NCBI GenBank assembly: GCA_903887005.1 | Contig: CAISOH010000349.1 | Span: 1-44,187, forward strand | Reading direction: 5' to 3' | Origin: an uncultured Bacteroidota bacterium | GTDB taxonomy: Bacteria; Bacteroidota; Bacteroidia; Chitinophagales; Chitinophagaceae | DNA: 44,187 bases | Part shown: piece by piece, positions 15,660 to 23,033 of the stretch | Layout: every line of letters starts with the position of its first letter | Position numbering within the stretch: position 1 is the stretch's first letter | The notes under the pieces: generated by a model | What the model was told of the DNA's origin: nothing | The model's input: only the letters and a program-made list of their open reading frames with translations | The model's database searches: none | Made by a program: the position numbers and the translations under genes

Positions 15660-17291
15660 TTACAACTTACTTATTTTATCCGCATCATTCAGCTTCATGC
15701 CATAATCCATAAGTTCTATGATGCTGTTTTCATCCGGGTTCATAAAATTAATATCCAGGTGGTATTCAAAGGCATTTTCCTTAAAGGCGCCGCCGCTTAA
15801 AGAAATATTATTGAGCAGCTTCTTGCTTTCTACGATCATGGCAGAGTCATGAGCGGAATGGCTGATACCCGCATCTATGTATTTAAAAAGCTGCTGGATA
15901 TCCATATACATGGATATGGGATGCCCCAATACCGCGGATGATACCGGTTCCGGCATTTTCTGCGCTTTAAAAGCTCCCTGCAGGAAACCCGTAGCATTGG
16001 TGTATTTATTAGAGGCTACCGCGTATTGATCATTCATCATTATATAGATGGAATCTTTATCACTAAGCGGAACAACAAAACCGCCGCCCATAGCCTGAAG
16101 GCCATTATCCTTGGCTATTTTCAGCATCTTTTGAAAATTCTCTTTCTTGTTGAGCTTCATCACATAACTCATACTCAGGCTTGGCTTCTGGTTCTGGTGC
16201 ACCACCGGCTGGCCCATAAAAGTATCCGTTACATTTTCCGTACGCAGGGCAAAGTCGTTCATTACTATGGCCATATCGCCGGTAAATGCTTCCAGTATTT
16301 CATCCACGCTCATACCCTGTGTACTTAAACCCACATTCGCCAATCCCAATAGCCCGGTTTTTTCCAGTATTGACTTGATGCCTTTGGGAGATAAATGCAC
16401 CGCCACCAGCATGTCCATATTCTGGTTAGGCAACCGCTCAACCATACCGCTATCCGCATTTGAAGCGCCTAATTCCGTACCTATATCCTTCATATCCGCC
16501 GACATATAGTAGCGGATATCGCCGGTAATTTTACCCTTTTTAAAATCAAAGCCGGAAGTAAATGCAGCATCTTTCCATAATGCGCCACTTGATAATGACA
16601 TGCCCATTTTCTCAGCCATATCACCGCTGTATTGCGTCATAAGCTGGTCGTAATTCAGCCAGAAGGTTACATCATGCCCCGCCATTTCCAGGCTCGAAAA
16701 ATATTTGTTCCCAATAATGGAATTATCATTGATTACACCGAAGGCAGTTCCCATTTCAGCAGATACTGCTGTCATGTCAGGGTTATTGCTTGCCGCCTGT
16801 TCGGACATTACATTTATGATGATCAGCAGGTTCTTGTTCCAGCCCACATACATATCCCTGCCCAGGCTGGCTTCTTTACGGTCGCCCACCTGTTTTATGG
16901 TTACCTGCGGAAATACCTGTCTCACATAAGCTTCCCATTGTCCTGCATCAGATAGCGGCACTAATCCTGTTATCTTATTGCCGCCTTTAAACCGGGTGTC
17001 TGTTTTTACATAAACATAAAAGGAATTCATTGCATCAATTCCCGCCTTTTCAATCCCCAGCATTGCGTCCTTGGTAGTCTTCTCAGGAATACGTTTCTGC
17101 ATTTCCTTAAAAAGCTTACTGCCGGTTATCATATTCCAGGCTATCTTTTTGCCCAGGGCTTTCAGATTTATGCCCACTACAGCCACCGCGTCCTTTGGTA
17201 TGTAACGTGCATGGTCGGGTATCTTGTTACATGCGCTGAACAGCGCTATGGTTAGGAATATGACAATAGCGCTTCGCGAAATGCGGTGCAT
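15660..17291 (-). CDS. DUF4836 family lipoprotein
   Basis: The 543-residue lipoprotein has a lipobox ending LFSAC with C21 as the predicted lipidated residue. The mature start (NKIPDHARYIPKDAVAVVGINLKALGKKI) is characteristic of the DUF4836 family, which is common in Bacteroidota and of unknown function. The remainder contains repeated beta-alpha units without a catalytic motif that could be recognised. The start at 17291 gives a proper signal peptide; an upstream in-frame start at 17333 would overlap the preceding gene. The gap to the DUF3127 gene is 22 bases on the same strand, so the two probably form an operon. Confidence 0.8.
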   Translation of the reverse strand: MHRISRSAIVIFLTIALFSACNKIPDHARYIPKDAVAVVGINLKALGKKIAWNMITGSKLFKEMQKRIPEKTTKDAMLGIEKAGIDAMNSFYVYVKTDTRFKGGNKITGLVPLSDAGQWEAYVRQVFPQVTIKQVGDRKEASLGRDMYVGWNKNLLIIINVMSEQAASNNPDMTAVSAEMGTAFGVINDNSIIGNKYFSSLEMAGHDVTFWLNYDQLMTQYSGDMAEKMGMSLSSGALWKDAAFTSGFDFKKGKITGDIRYYMSADMKDIGTELGASNADSGMVERLPNQNMDMLVAVHLSPKGIKSILEKTGLLGLANVGLSTQGMSVDEILEAFTGDMAIVMNDFALRTENVTDTFMGQPVVHQNQKPSLSMSYVMKLNKKENFQKMLKIAKDNGLQAMGGGFVVPLSDKDSIYIMMNDQYAVASNKYTNATGFLQGAFKAQKMPEPVSSAVLGHPISMYMDIQQLFKYIDAGISHSAHDSAMIVESKKLLNNISLSGGAFKENAFEYHLDINFMNPDENSIIELMDYGMKLNDADKISKL

Positions 17292-17313
17292 AAAAAAGCC
17301 GGTTTTATGTATG

Positions 17314-17769
17314 TTAAAATGGAAGATCGTCAATGGTTTCAGGCGATGGATTAAAGTTCGATGCTGCGTTAAAATTATTGCCGCCGCTGTTGCCTCCGTT
17401 ATTATTATAAACGGGAGCGCTGTTGTAAGCGGGCGCCGCCTGCTGGTTGCCCTGGTTACCGGCCGGGGCCGCGGTAGCGCTTTCTATACGCCATGCATCC
17501 AGATTGGTGATGTACTTTGTTTCCCCGTCTTTCTTGTCCACATACGAATTGCCCTTGATGTTGAAACTTACTTTCACCATGTCCCCTTTGTTAAAGCGGT
17601 CTATGATGTCGCATTTGTTCTGAACTAATTGCAATTTAGCGAAGTTGGTATAGATGTTGCCATTTATCTCTTCTGCCAGTTCCAGCACGAACTCGCGCTT
17701 TTTAAATTTTTCGCTTACCTGTATTCCGTCATACTTTGCCAGTAATTTACCTGTTACTTCGAAACTCAT
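17314..17769 (-). CDS. DUF3127 protein with SSB-like C-terminal acidic tail
   Basis: The 151-residue protein has an N-terminal DUF3127 domain (about 1-95: SFEVTGKLLAKYDGIQVSEKFKKREFV, NCDIIDRF-like and VSFNIKGNSYVDKKDGETKYITNLDAWRIE). Its strand pattern resembles an OB fold such as that of single-stranded DNA-binding proteins. A low-complexity Gly/Asn/Gln/Pro linker (about 98-140) leads to an acidic hydrophobic tip, ETIDDLPF. That ending closely resembles the DDDIPF tail by which bacterial SSB recruits replication and repair partners. Nucleic-acid binding is inference. It is first gene of a probable two-gene operon with the DUF4836 lipoprotein. Confidence 0.8.
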   Translation of the reverse strand: MSFEVTGKLLAKYDGIQVSEKFKKREFVLELAEEINGNIYTNFAKLQLVQNKCDIIDRFNKGDMVKVSFNIKGNSYVDKKDGETKYITNLDAWRIESATAAPAGNQGNQQAAPAYNSAPVYNNNGGNSGGNNFNAASNFNPSPETIDDLPF

Positions 17770-17800
17770 ATTTTAAGTATTTAATTATAAACAATAAATA

Positions 17801-17829
17801 CAAAGATACTATTCAGGGACGGAAAACAA
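17801..17829 (-). promoter_or_regulatory. Candidate promoter of DUF3127-DUF4836 operon
   Basis: The minus strand has TATCTTTG (17801-17808), a perfect TAnnTTTG, and TTG at 17827-17829 with an 18-base spacer, one base short of the usual. The start codon at 17769 would follow a leader of about 25 bases. Confidence 0.45.
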
Positions 17830-17831
17830 TA

Positions 17832-17861
17832 AAAAAAAGTGCCTGTGGAAGCACTTTTTTT
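17832..17861 (-). terminator. Rho-independent terminator of tRNA-His
   Basis: Arms 17832-17842 and 17851-17861 pair perfectly (AAAAAAAGTGC with GCACTTTTTTT), with an eight-base loop. On the minus strand it lies 15 bases after the tRNA 3' end and ends in a T run. Confidence 0.75.
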
Positions 17862-17876
17862 AAAAACTTAATTGGG

Positions 17877-17951
17877 GGAGGCTAAAGGGGCTCGAACCCT
17901 CGACCCTCAGAACCACAATCTGATGCTCTAACCAGCTGAGCTACAACCTCC
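17877..17951 (-). tRNA. tRNA-His (GTG)
   Basis: On the minus strand the cloverleaf is complete. The acceptor arm is GGAGGTTG paired with TAGCCTCC, the D arm is AGCTCAGCTGGTTAGAGC, the anticodon stem CAGA/TCTG encloses the loop TTGTGGT with anticodon GTG, and the T arm is GAGGGTTCGAGCCCC. The extra G at position -1 opposite C73, the hallmark of tRNA-His, is encoded. CCA is not encoded, so it must be added after transcription. Confidence 0.97.
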
Positions 17952-18250
17952 GTGATAAATTCGGACGGCAAAGGTAAGATTTTTTTTCTTCCAAAGAATT
18001 TTTCATTTCAAAAAAATCCAAAACGGAACCTTAGGTAAAAATAAAATTGTTGTTTCAGTAATATGATTGCAATCACCGGCTCTTGCGTTGGCACCATTCA
18101 TCGTCCGCCATAACTCTCAGCGAAGGAGGATCATCGTCGCGATTTTTATTGAGCCTGTCCAGAGCGATAGTCGAAAGGAAGCATCACGATTGATATCAAC
18201 TATCATCTTGAGCTTTTCGCCGAACGACATTTTCACATTCACCACATTTT
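17952..18250. other. Intergenic region with degenerate dispersed-repeat sequence
   Basis: No gene seen. Around 18095-18130 the text TTCATCGTCCGCC followed by TCTCAGCGAAGGAGGA resembles a stretch at 42858-42890 near the other repeat cluster, so this is probably a decayed intergenic repeat. CACATTTT-type motifs at 18230-18260 recur on the other side of the acyltransferase gene (19480-19505). Confidence 0.4.
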
Positions 18251-19411
18251 TCACATTTTCTTTATCCATCTGTCATAAACATATTTTGAAAATCCGGTGC
18301 TGGGAATATCAATATATTTAGTCATTAGCCAGGATATATACAGGCAAAAACAGGTAGTTAATATAAACACTATAGCTACAGAGTAATTATATCCGCAACT
18401 ATGGTATAATTTCAGAAAAATGAAACTACTGAAAGATCCTATGATCAGTGGATGAAGTAAATAGAGGGAAAAGGATATATAACCTAAAAACCTGAAAAAT
18501 CTTAAATCAATGAGACGCTGTAAGAAAGGAGCTATAACAAAAGACAAAACAAGAAAATACGCGCCAATGTTATGGTACCACCCCCCTACAAATTTAGATC
18601 CCGGAAAATTTGAAATGAACGTATGGGTTATTACATTATTACTCGGAAAAGCGCCTAATATTAAGCCAATTATAAGTAATATGAAAGCAGTAAAATTAGA
18701 CAGGTATTTATTCAACCATATACCTGATCGTCCAACATAATTTAAGCTTATGCCGAAAATAAAATCAGAATAATATTGATCCTCGGTAAAATAAAAGAAC
18801 AACAACAGCAATATCATTATTATAATCCGGCTTTTTGTATTGTGCGTCAAAGCAAGTAAAGCAAAAATGAACGCGGAGCCGAAAAGCTCTATTGATATGG
18901 TCCACATACTGGTATCAAACATACTATCATTCAGAAACATAGTTCTGTATGTCAGGCATCCGATTAAATTTTTCAAACTATCTGTAAATGACCACATCCC
19001 ATCCAGCCAAAAAGACTTTGAAATTTTGCTTGCAGGTATATTATAAAATATATGCAAATGCATTATTGCAAAAGATAATATAAGCGTAAAAGCTACTGGA
19101 ATATAAAGACGGAGATACCTTCTTTGCGCTGCTGAGACTAATGTGTTGAAGTTATTAGTAAGGAAATATTTTTTGCTTAATACAAAACCACTCAGGACAA
19201 AAAAGATATTCACTGCAAAATGCCCGTTAGTTATTACACTAAACAGGCTCTGCCCATAGCTGATTTCCCAACCATGCAAATGCAAAGTATTTACATCATT
19301 ATTATAGTATGCACTATAAAATGCCAATAAAAAATGATGAAGAAAAACAGAAAAAGCAGCTAAGCCCCTGATGCTATCTAAATAGGATATTTTACCTTCA
19401 ATCTTTATCAC
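18251..19411 (-). CDS. Membrane acyltransferase of the OafA/YrhL (acyltransferase-3) family
   Basis: The 386-residue integral membrane protein begins YLDSIRGLAAFSVFLHHF, the family start motif containing the catalytic-site His (HH at about residues 25-26) and the conserved R-G pair. About ten hydrophobic helices follow (for example FAVNIFFVLSGFVLSKKYF, FLGYISFSLYLLHPLIIG). Members transfer acetyl or other acyl groups to sugars of O-antigen, exopolysaccharide or peptidoglycan. The gene is visibly more AT-rich than its neighbours and is flanked by CACATTTT-type repeats, consistent with acquisition by transfer. The substrate cannot be told from sequence, and no glycan gene cluster is adjacent. 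Confidence 0.85.
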   Translation of the reverse strand: MIKIEGKISYLDSIRGLAAFSVFLHHFLLAFYSAYYNNDVNTLHLHGWEISYGQSLFSVITNGHFAVNIFFVLSGFVLSKKYFLTNNFNTLVSAAQRRYLRLYIPVAFTLILSFAIMHLHIFYNIPASKISKSFWLDGMWSFTDSLKNLIGCLTYRTMFLNDSMFDTSMWTISIELFGSAFIFALLALTHNTKSRIIIMILLLLFFYFTEDQYYSDFIFGISLNYVGRSGIWLNKYLSNFTAFILLIIGLILGAFPSNNVITHTFISNFPGSKFVGGWYHNIGAYFLVLSFVIAPFLQRLIDLRFFRFLGYISFSLYLLHPLIIGSFSSFIFLKLYHSCGYNYSVAIVFILTTCFCLYISWLMTKYIDIPSTGFSKYVYDRWIKKM

Positions 19412-19530
19412 TTAATAAGATTGAGGTAAATGTAGAAAATAAAATCTATTTGTAACCATACAAAAACAATCCCATTTTGTTCACCACATTTTCACATTTT
19501 TCACATTAATTGAGGAATTTCGCATTTTAC

Positions 19531-19682
19531 AATCATCAAATCATCAAATCATCAAATCATCAAATCATCAAATCATCAAATCATCAAATCATCAAATCAT
19601 CAAATCAGCAAATCATCAAATCAGCTAATCAGCTAATCAGCTAATCAGCTAATCAGCTAATCAGCTAATCAGCTAATCAGCT
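19531..19682. repeat. Tandem 8-mer array, 19 units in two variant blocks
   Basis: The first block has nine AATCATCA units, then AATCAGCA and AATCATCA. The second block has eight AATCAGCT units. The array ends in AATCAATT at the stop codon of the DoxX gene (19685-19687). The single AATCAGCA unit looks like a step between the two variants. The array lies between two minus-strand genes, downstream of doxX. Length change by replication slippage is likely. Confidence 0.95.
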
Positions 19683-19684
19683 AA

Positions 19685-20092
19685 TCAATTTTTGTCAATA
19701 GAAAAAGCGCCCGCCCCAATAAATAATAAACCAAAAAATACAAAAGCTAATTCCACTGCATGGCCAGCGCCCTTAATGCCATCCCCGGCAGAAAAATGGG
19801 ATACAGCCGCAACAATAAAATTAATAGTCATGAGCAAACTTACCAGCCTGAACCATAACCCGAGGATACAGAATAGACCTCCAATAGCTTCCGTTACTGC
19901 GCACATAAAGCCCCAGAATACCGGCAGGAAATGAATATGAAGGTGCCCCATTGCATTACCCAGATCTTCCCATTCTTTAGGCCCGCCCATCAATTTGGGT
20001 AAGCCATGTATCATCATCATTACCCCCAGCCCTGCCCGCATGATGAGCAGTCCGAAATTCCTGTAGTTGCCAAGTTGTGAAAAAAGCGCCAT
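19685..20092 (-). CDS. DoxX family membrane protein
   Basis: The DoxX-type protein of about 135 residues has four transmembrane helices: LGNYRNFGLLIMRAGLGVMMMIHGLPKLMGGPKEW, then HFLPVFWGFMCAVTEAIGGLFCILG, FRLVSLLMTINFIVAAVSHF, and GAGHAVELAFVFFGLLFIGAG. The family includes quinone-linked membrane subunits and proteins tied to thiosulfate or redox stress, but most members, including this one, have no assigned reaction. The start at 20092 is preferred because the 69 extra bases of the longer frame precede the domain and because a minus-strand TATCTTTG promoter element at 20113-20120 lies between the two possible starts. Its stop codon abuts the 8-mer tandem array. Confidence 0.85.
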   Translation of the reverse strand: MALFSQLGNYRNFGLLIMRAGLGVMMMIHGLPKLMGGPKEWEDLGNAMGHLHIHFLPVFWGFMCAVTEAIGGLFCILGLWFRLVSLLMTINFIVAAVSHFSAGDGIKGAGHAVELAFVFFGLLFIGAGAFSIDKN

Positions 20093-20112
20093 AGCATCGT
20101 TTTTATTACAGA

Positions 20113-20120
20113 CAAAGATA
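20113..20120 (-). promoter_or_regulatory. Candidate -7 element of doxX
   Basis: Minus-strand TATCTTTG, a perfect TAnnTTTG, 20 bases before the ATG at 20092. It decides the start if real. No -33 box was recognised. Confidence 0.4.
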
Positions 20121-20381
20121 TACCTCCCAGGGGATAAAATTTGTGACTTTTCATTCGTCACCTTTGCGGCCTTGTTTTTTATCAGTAACCCGTTATCAAC
20201 AATTGCGCTTTGCGTCTTGGCGCCTTTGCGAGAAACTTTTTAGTTGCTAATATATCCCTTGTGCAGAATAACATAACCGGACGGATATTAACTGCCGGAA
20301 ACAAATTTTAACCATCTGTTCACGCGCCCTTTCTCCCGCTCAAAGAAATATTAGGTAACTTACAGTCCTCATTATAAAAGC

Positions 20382-21659
20382 ATGAAGAAAAGAACCCGGA
20401 TATTTATATACAGCGTATTGGCATGCCTGCTTTTTCATATTCAGGCAAACGCTTCAAAAATATTCATTCCTATGGATGCGGATGGCCAGAGCAACCACCT
20501 CAAAGCCTATGGTGTTGCTTATGCCGCACTGAAAGCAGGCATAGTTGTTGACTGGCTGCTGAATTACAAAGGCGGCAGTTTTTGCATGGACCAGGTGGAA
20601 AGTATGGAACGGATGTGCAAACTCCGTGGTGTAAGCTACACAGTAATAAGTGACGCCCAATATTCCGGCATTGTAAATGAGATATCAAATCCTGATTTTA
20701 ATGGTGATATCATAAAGCTTGAAAAGTGCCCTAAAGTAGCTGTTTATACCCCCGGCAATAAAGAGCCGTGGGACGATGCCGTGACCCTGGTACTTACTTA
20801 TGCCGAAATACCATTCGACAAACCCTATGACGATGAAGTATTAGCCGGCGACCTTGCAAAATACGACTGGCTGCACCTGCATCACGAAGACTTTACAGGA
20901 CAATATGGAAAGTTCTGGGCGCAATACCGTAATGCCAAATGGTACCAGGACGACCAGAAAAAAGCGGAAGCTATGGCCGCTAAACATGGTTTTAAAAAAG
21001 TATCCCAGTTACAACTTGCTGTAGCAAAAAGAATCCGGGATTTCGTGACAGGCGGTGGCTATATGTTTGCAATGTGCTCCGCCACCGACAGTTATGATAT
21101 AGGCCTCGCAGCAGATGGAGTAGATATTTGCGAAGTGCCCTTTGATGGCGATGGTATGGACCCAAATGCGCAGCAAAAACTTGATTTCACCAAATGCTTC
21201 GCATTTAAGGATTTTATGCTCGAGACCAATCCTTATGTTTATGAATACTCATCTATTGACAATACAAATTTCAGGCGCTTACCCTCCAAAGAAGTTGATT
21301 ATTTCACCTTGTTCACTTTTTCAGCAAAGTTTGATCCTGTGCCAAGTATGCTGACCCAGAACCATACCACCACTGTCAAAGGATTTATGGGACAAACCAC
21401 CTCATTCCGCAAAGAAGTCTTAAAATCAAGCGTATTGGTGATGGGCGATTTTAAACCCGCTAATGAAGCACGGTATATACACGGGGAATATGGCAAAGGG
21501 ACCTGGACTTTTTATGGCGGCCACGATCCCGAAGATTACGAGCATCATGTTGGCGATCCGCCTACCGACCTAAGCCTGCATCCTAATTCCCCAGGCTACC
21601 GCCTTATACTCAATAACGTTCTTTTCCCGGCTGCAAAAAAGAAACCCAGAAAAACGTAA
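20382..21659 (+). CDS. Exported protein with glutamine-amidotransferase-like appearance, function unknown
   Basis: The 425-residue protein has a signal peptide (KKRTRIFIYSVLACLLFHIQANA) and then SKIFIPMDADGQSNHLKAYGVAYAALKAG. Relatives of this Bacteroidota family often carry the automatic name asparagine synthetase B. Nothing here supports that: there is no N-terminal nucleophile Cys domain and no PP-loop. The middle part (IRDFVTGGGYMFAMCSATDSYDIGLAA, about residues 215-245) and the end (GKGTWTFYGGHDPEDYEHHVGDPPTDL) look like a class I amidotransferase-like or ThuA-like fold, with a possible Cys nucleophile in FAMCSATDS. That reading is inference. Its location should be periplasm or outer membrane. 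It stands alone, divergent from doxX. Confidence 0.65.
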   Translation: MKKRTRIFIYSVLACLLFHIQANASKIFIPMDADGQSNHLKAYGVAYAALKAGIVVDWLLNYKGGSFCMDQVESMERMCKLRGVSYTVISDAQYSGIVNEISNPDFNGDIIKLEKCPKVAVYTPGNKEPWDDAVTLVLTYAEIPFDKPYDDEVLAGDLAKYDWLHLHHEDFTGQYGKFWAQYRNAKWYQDDQKKAEAMAAKHGFKKVSQLQLAVAKRIRDFVTGGGYMFAMCSATDSYDIGLAADGVDICEVPFDGDGMDPNAQQKLDFTKCFAFKDFMLETNPYVYEYSSIDNTNFRRLPSKEVDYFTLFTFSAKFDPVPSMLTQNHTTTVKGFMGQTTSFRKEVLKSSVLVMGDFKPANEARYIHGEYGKGTWTFYGGHDPEDYEHHVGDPPTDLSLHPNSPGYRLILNNVLFPAAKKKPRKT

Positions 21660-21694
21660 ACGTATATTTTCATTAGTTTTTAAACAGAATAAAT

Positions 21695-21702
21695 TAAATT
21701 TG
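21695..21702 (+). promoter_or_regulatory. Candidate -7 element of the DUF983 gene
   Basis: TAAATTTG, a perfect TAnnTTTG match. A transcript would start near 21709, making the ATG at 21710 leaderless, or pointing to a later start at 21737 or 21758. Confidence 0.4.
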
Positions 21703-21709
21703 CATCCCT

Positions 21710-22126
21710 ATGGCGTCATCATCTGAACGACCGATGCTGCTTCCTGCACTATTTACAATGAAATGCCCGAGTTGCAGAAAAAGCACCGTATTTGTAAATA
21801 AAAGTATTTTCCCGCTCGGCAAGTGTCTGGAGCTTAAGAACGAATGTGAAATTTGCGGGGAAAAAATGAAATCGGAAAGCAATAATGGCGGAGGTATTAA
21901 TTACGCGCTCTCCATGATGCTTTTTTTCCTCAATTTATTGTGGTATTGGCCCATATTCGGCCTTTCCTATAAAGACAACAGTGTTTACTATTATCTTGTC
22001 TCAAGCACCATGGTGGTACTTGTTTTGCAGCCCTGGCTTATGCGCTTATCCCGTATGTTGTACCTCTATCTTTACGTAGGATTCGGACATTCAAGAAGGA
22101 TAGACATTGAAAATTCGCACCCTTAG
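21710..22126 (+). CDS. DUF983 zinc-ribbon membrane protein
   Basis: This small membrane protein has an N-terminal zinc-ribbon (MKCPSCRKSTVF with C-x2-C, later CEICG with the second C-x2-C) and two transmembrane segments (NYALSMMLFFLNLLWYWPIFG and YYYLVSSTMVVLVLQPWLMRLS). This combination is typical of DUF983, a family of unknown function often encoded near cytochrome oxidase genes in other phyla, though not here. The N-terminal residues MASSSERP are not typical; a start at 21737 (MLLPALFTMKCPSC) fits homologues and the nearby promoter element better. Its TAG stop overlaps a 19-base copy of the terminal inverted repeat of the element at 30010-30167. Confidence 0.8.
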   Translation: MASSSERPMLLPALFTMKCPSCRKSTVFVNKSIFPLGKCLELKNECEICGEKMKSESNNGGGINYALSMMLFFLNLLWYWPIFGLSYKDNSVYYYLVSSTMVVLVLQPWLMRLSRMLYLYLYVGFGHSRRIDIENSHP

Positions 22127-22144
22127 GAACGTTGACAAAATAAA
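22126..22144. repeat. Solo terminal inverted repeat of a MITE-like element
   Basis: GGAACGTTGACAAAATAAA matches the ends of the 158-bp element at 30010-30167, with one mismatch against the complement of its right end. No partner CGTTCC end is found in the next 80 bases, so only one end remains or the end was captured alone. Confidence 0.6.
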
Positions 22145-22203
22145 TAAAGCGATGACATCTACATGCCTTCGCTTTACCGTTTCATAGTTATAGGGAACTC
22201 AGA

Positions 22204-22515
22204 TCAGGATAGCTGGTTGCTTACCTGCCTGTTAATTTTAGACACATTTTTTCCCGTGTCATTCAGTATTTTTTCGATACGCAAACGTGCATCATCGCTT
22301 AAGCCCTCAATTTCATCACTGAGCATATTTTTCAGGTCCGCTAGTTTATCAGATGTTCCACTGCTCATCTTGCTGAGTTTCTGTTTCAGCTTTTTAGCAT
22401 TTATTCTGGCTTTGTCTTCTAAATCTTCTCTTAATTCTTTTGCTTTGTCAGAAGTAAGCAATAATACAGCGGCTATTCCTAAGCCGGCAAACAGAAGGTA
22501 TTTTGTAGTACGCAT
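22204..22515 (-). CDS. YtxH-like small membrane-anchored helical protein
   Basis: The 103-residue protein has an N-terminal transmembrane segment (TTKYLLFAGLGIAAVLLLTSD) followed at once by KAKELREDLEDKARINAKKLKQKLSK and further charged helices. This resembles YtxH/gas-vesicle-like small proteins of Gram-positive and Bacteroidota genomes, which are often stress induced. No catalytic residues are seen. It converges with the DUF983 gene, with the solo repeat between them. Confidence 0.6.
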   Translation of the reverse strand: MRTTKYLLFAGLGIAAVLLLTSDKAKELREDLEDKARINAKKLKQKLSKMSSGTSDKLADLKNMLSDEIEGLSDDARLRIEKILNDTGKNVSKINRQVSNQLS

Positions 22516-22681
22516 AAAATGTTGTTTTAACCTGTTTAATAAAGTTGTTAAACTATTACCAATGATGCAAAAAGAATCATGCCACTATACTAAATGCTAT
22601 TGTTAAACGTTTATAAAATTAGCTTTCGCCTTTGGGGTAGTATAATTCGCCTTTTAAAAATCTCTGTTTACCGAATAACAA

Positions 22682-22712
22682 TTGCTGCCGGAAAGTTGGT
22701 ACGATAATTTTA
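22682..22712 (+). promoter_or_regulatory. Candidate promoter of small membrane protein gene
   Basis: TTG at 22682-22684, a 20-base spacer and TAATTTTA at 22705-22712. The -7 element differs from TAnnTTTG in the final base. Confidence 0.35.
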
Positions 22713-22737
22713 CAGTAAAATAAAAAATTGATGTACT

Positions 22738-22962
22738 ATGCACAATAATGTAACCATTGACAACAACATATTCCTTTACGCGTTAACCGGCGCATTATTA
22801 TTTATTTCTTCAATAGCCTTCATTTTGGCATATTCGTCTGATATCGCCATGTTTGAATTATCATACACTGTCATGGCGTTTATTCTTTTCGCTTCATCTG
22901 TATCTTTTTTATACAGGGCAATTAAGAATGACAAGGCCAGGCAAAGGCAAATGATCAATTGA
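22738..22962 (+). CDS. Small two-helix membrane protein
   Basis: A 74-residue protein with two transmembrane segments (NIFLYALTGALLFISSIAFILAYS and FELSYTVMAFILFASSVSFLY) and a basic, polar tail (RAIKNDKARQRQ). No family was recognised. A plausible promoter lies at 22682-22712 with a short leader. The opposite strand also has an open frame of 60 codons here, but this strand gives the more convincing protein and a promoter. Confidence 0.55.
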   Translation: MHNNVTIDNNIFLYALTGALLFISSIAFILAYSSDIAMFELSYTVMAFILFASSVSFLYRAIKNDKARQRQMIN

Positions 22963-22981
22963 TTTGATGTTGTAAAGAAAA

Positions 22982-23015
22982 TATTTTGTTCGTACGTACA
23001 AAATAAATAATTTTG
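22982..23015 (+). promoter_or_regulatory. Promoter and operator palindrome of VapBC-type unit
   Basis: TTTG (22985-22988), a 19-base spacer and TAATTTTG (23008-23015) form a full Bacteroidota promoter. A 24-base palindrome (22982-23005) with only one mismatched pair covers the -33 box and spacer; its core is TTGTTCGTACGTACAA. This is the expected position for toxin-antitoxin autorepression. The transcript start near 23022 fixes the antitoxin start at 23034. Confidence 0.8.
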
Positions 23016-23033
23016 TCGTATAAATTAATTGCC

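Noticed and set aside
19531-19682. CRISPR array
   Set aside because: The units are eight bases long with no spacers, and no cas gene is nearby. It is a simple tandem repeat.
22776-22958. 60-codon minus-strand frame opposite the small membrane protein
   Set aside because: The plus-strand protein has two clear hydrophobic helices and a candidate promoter; the minus-strand frame has neither.
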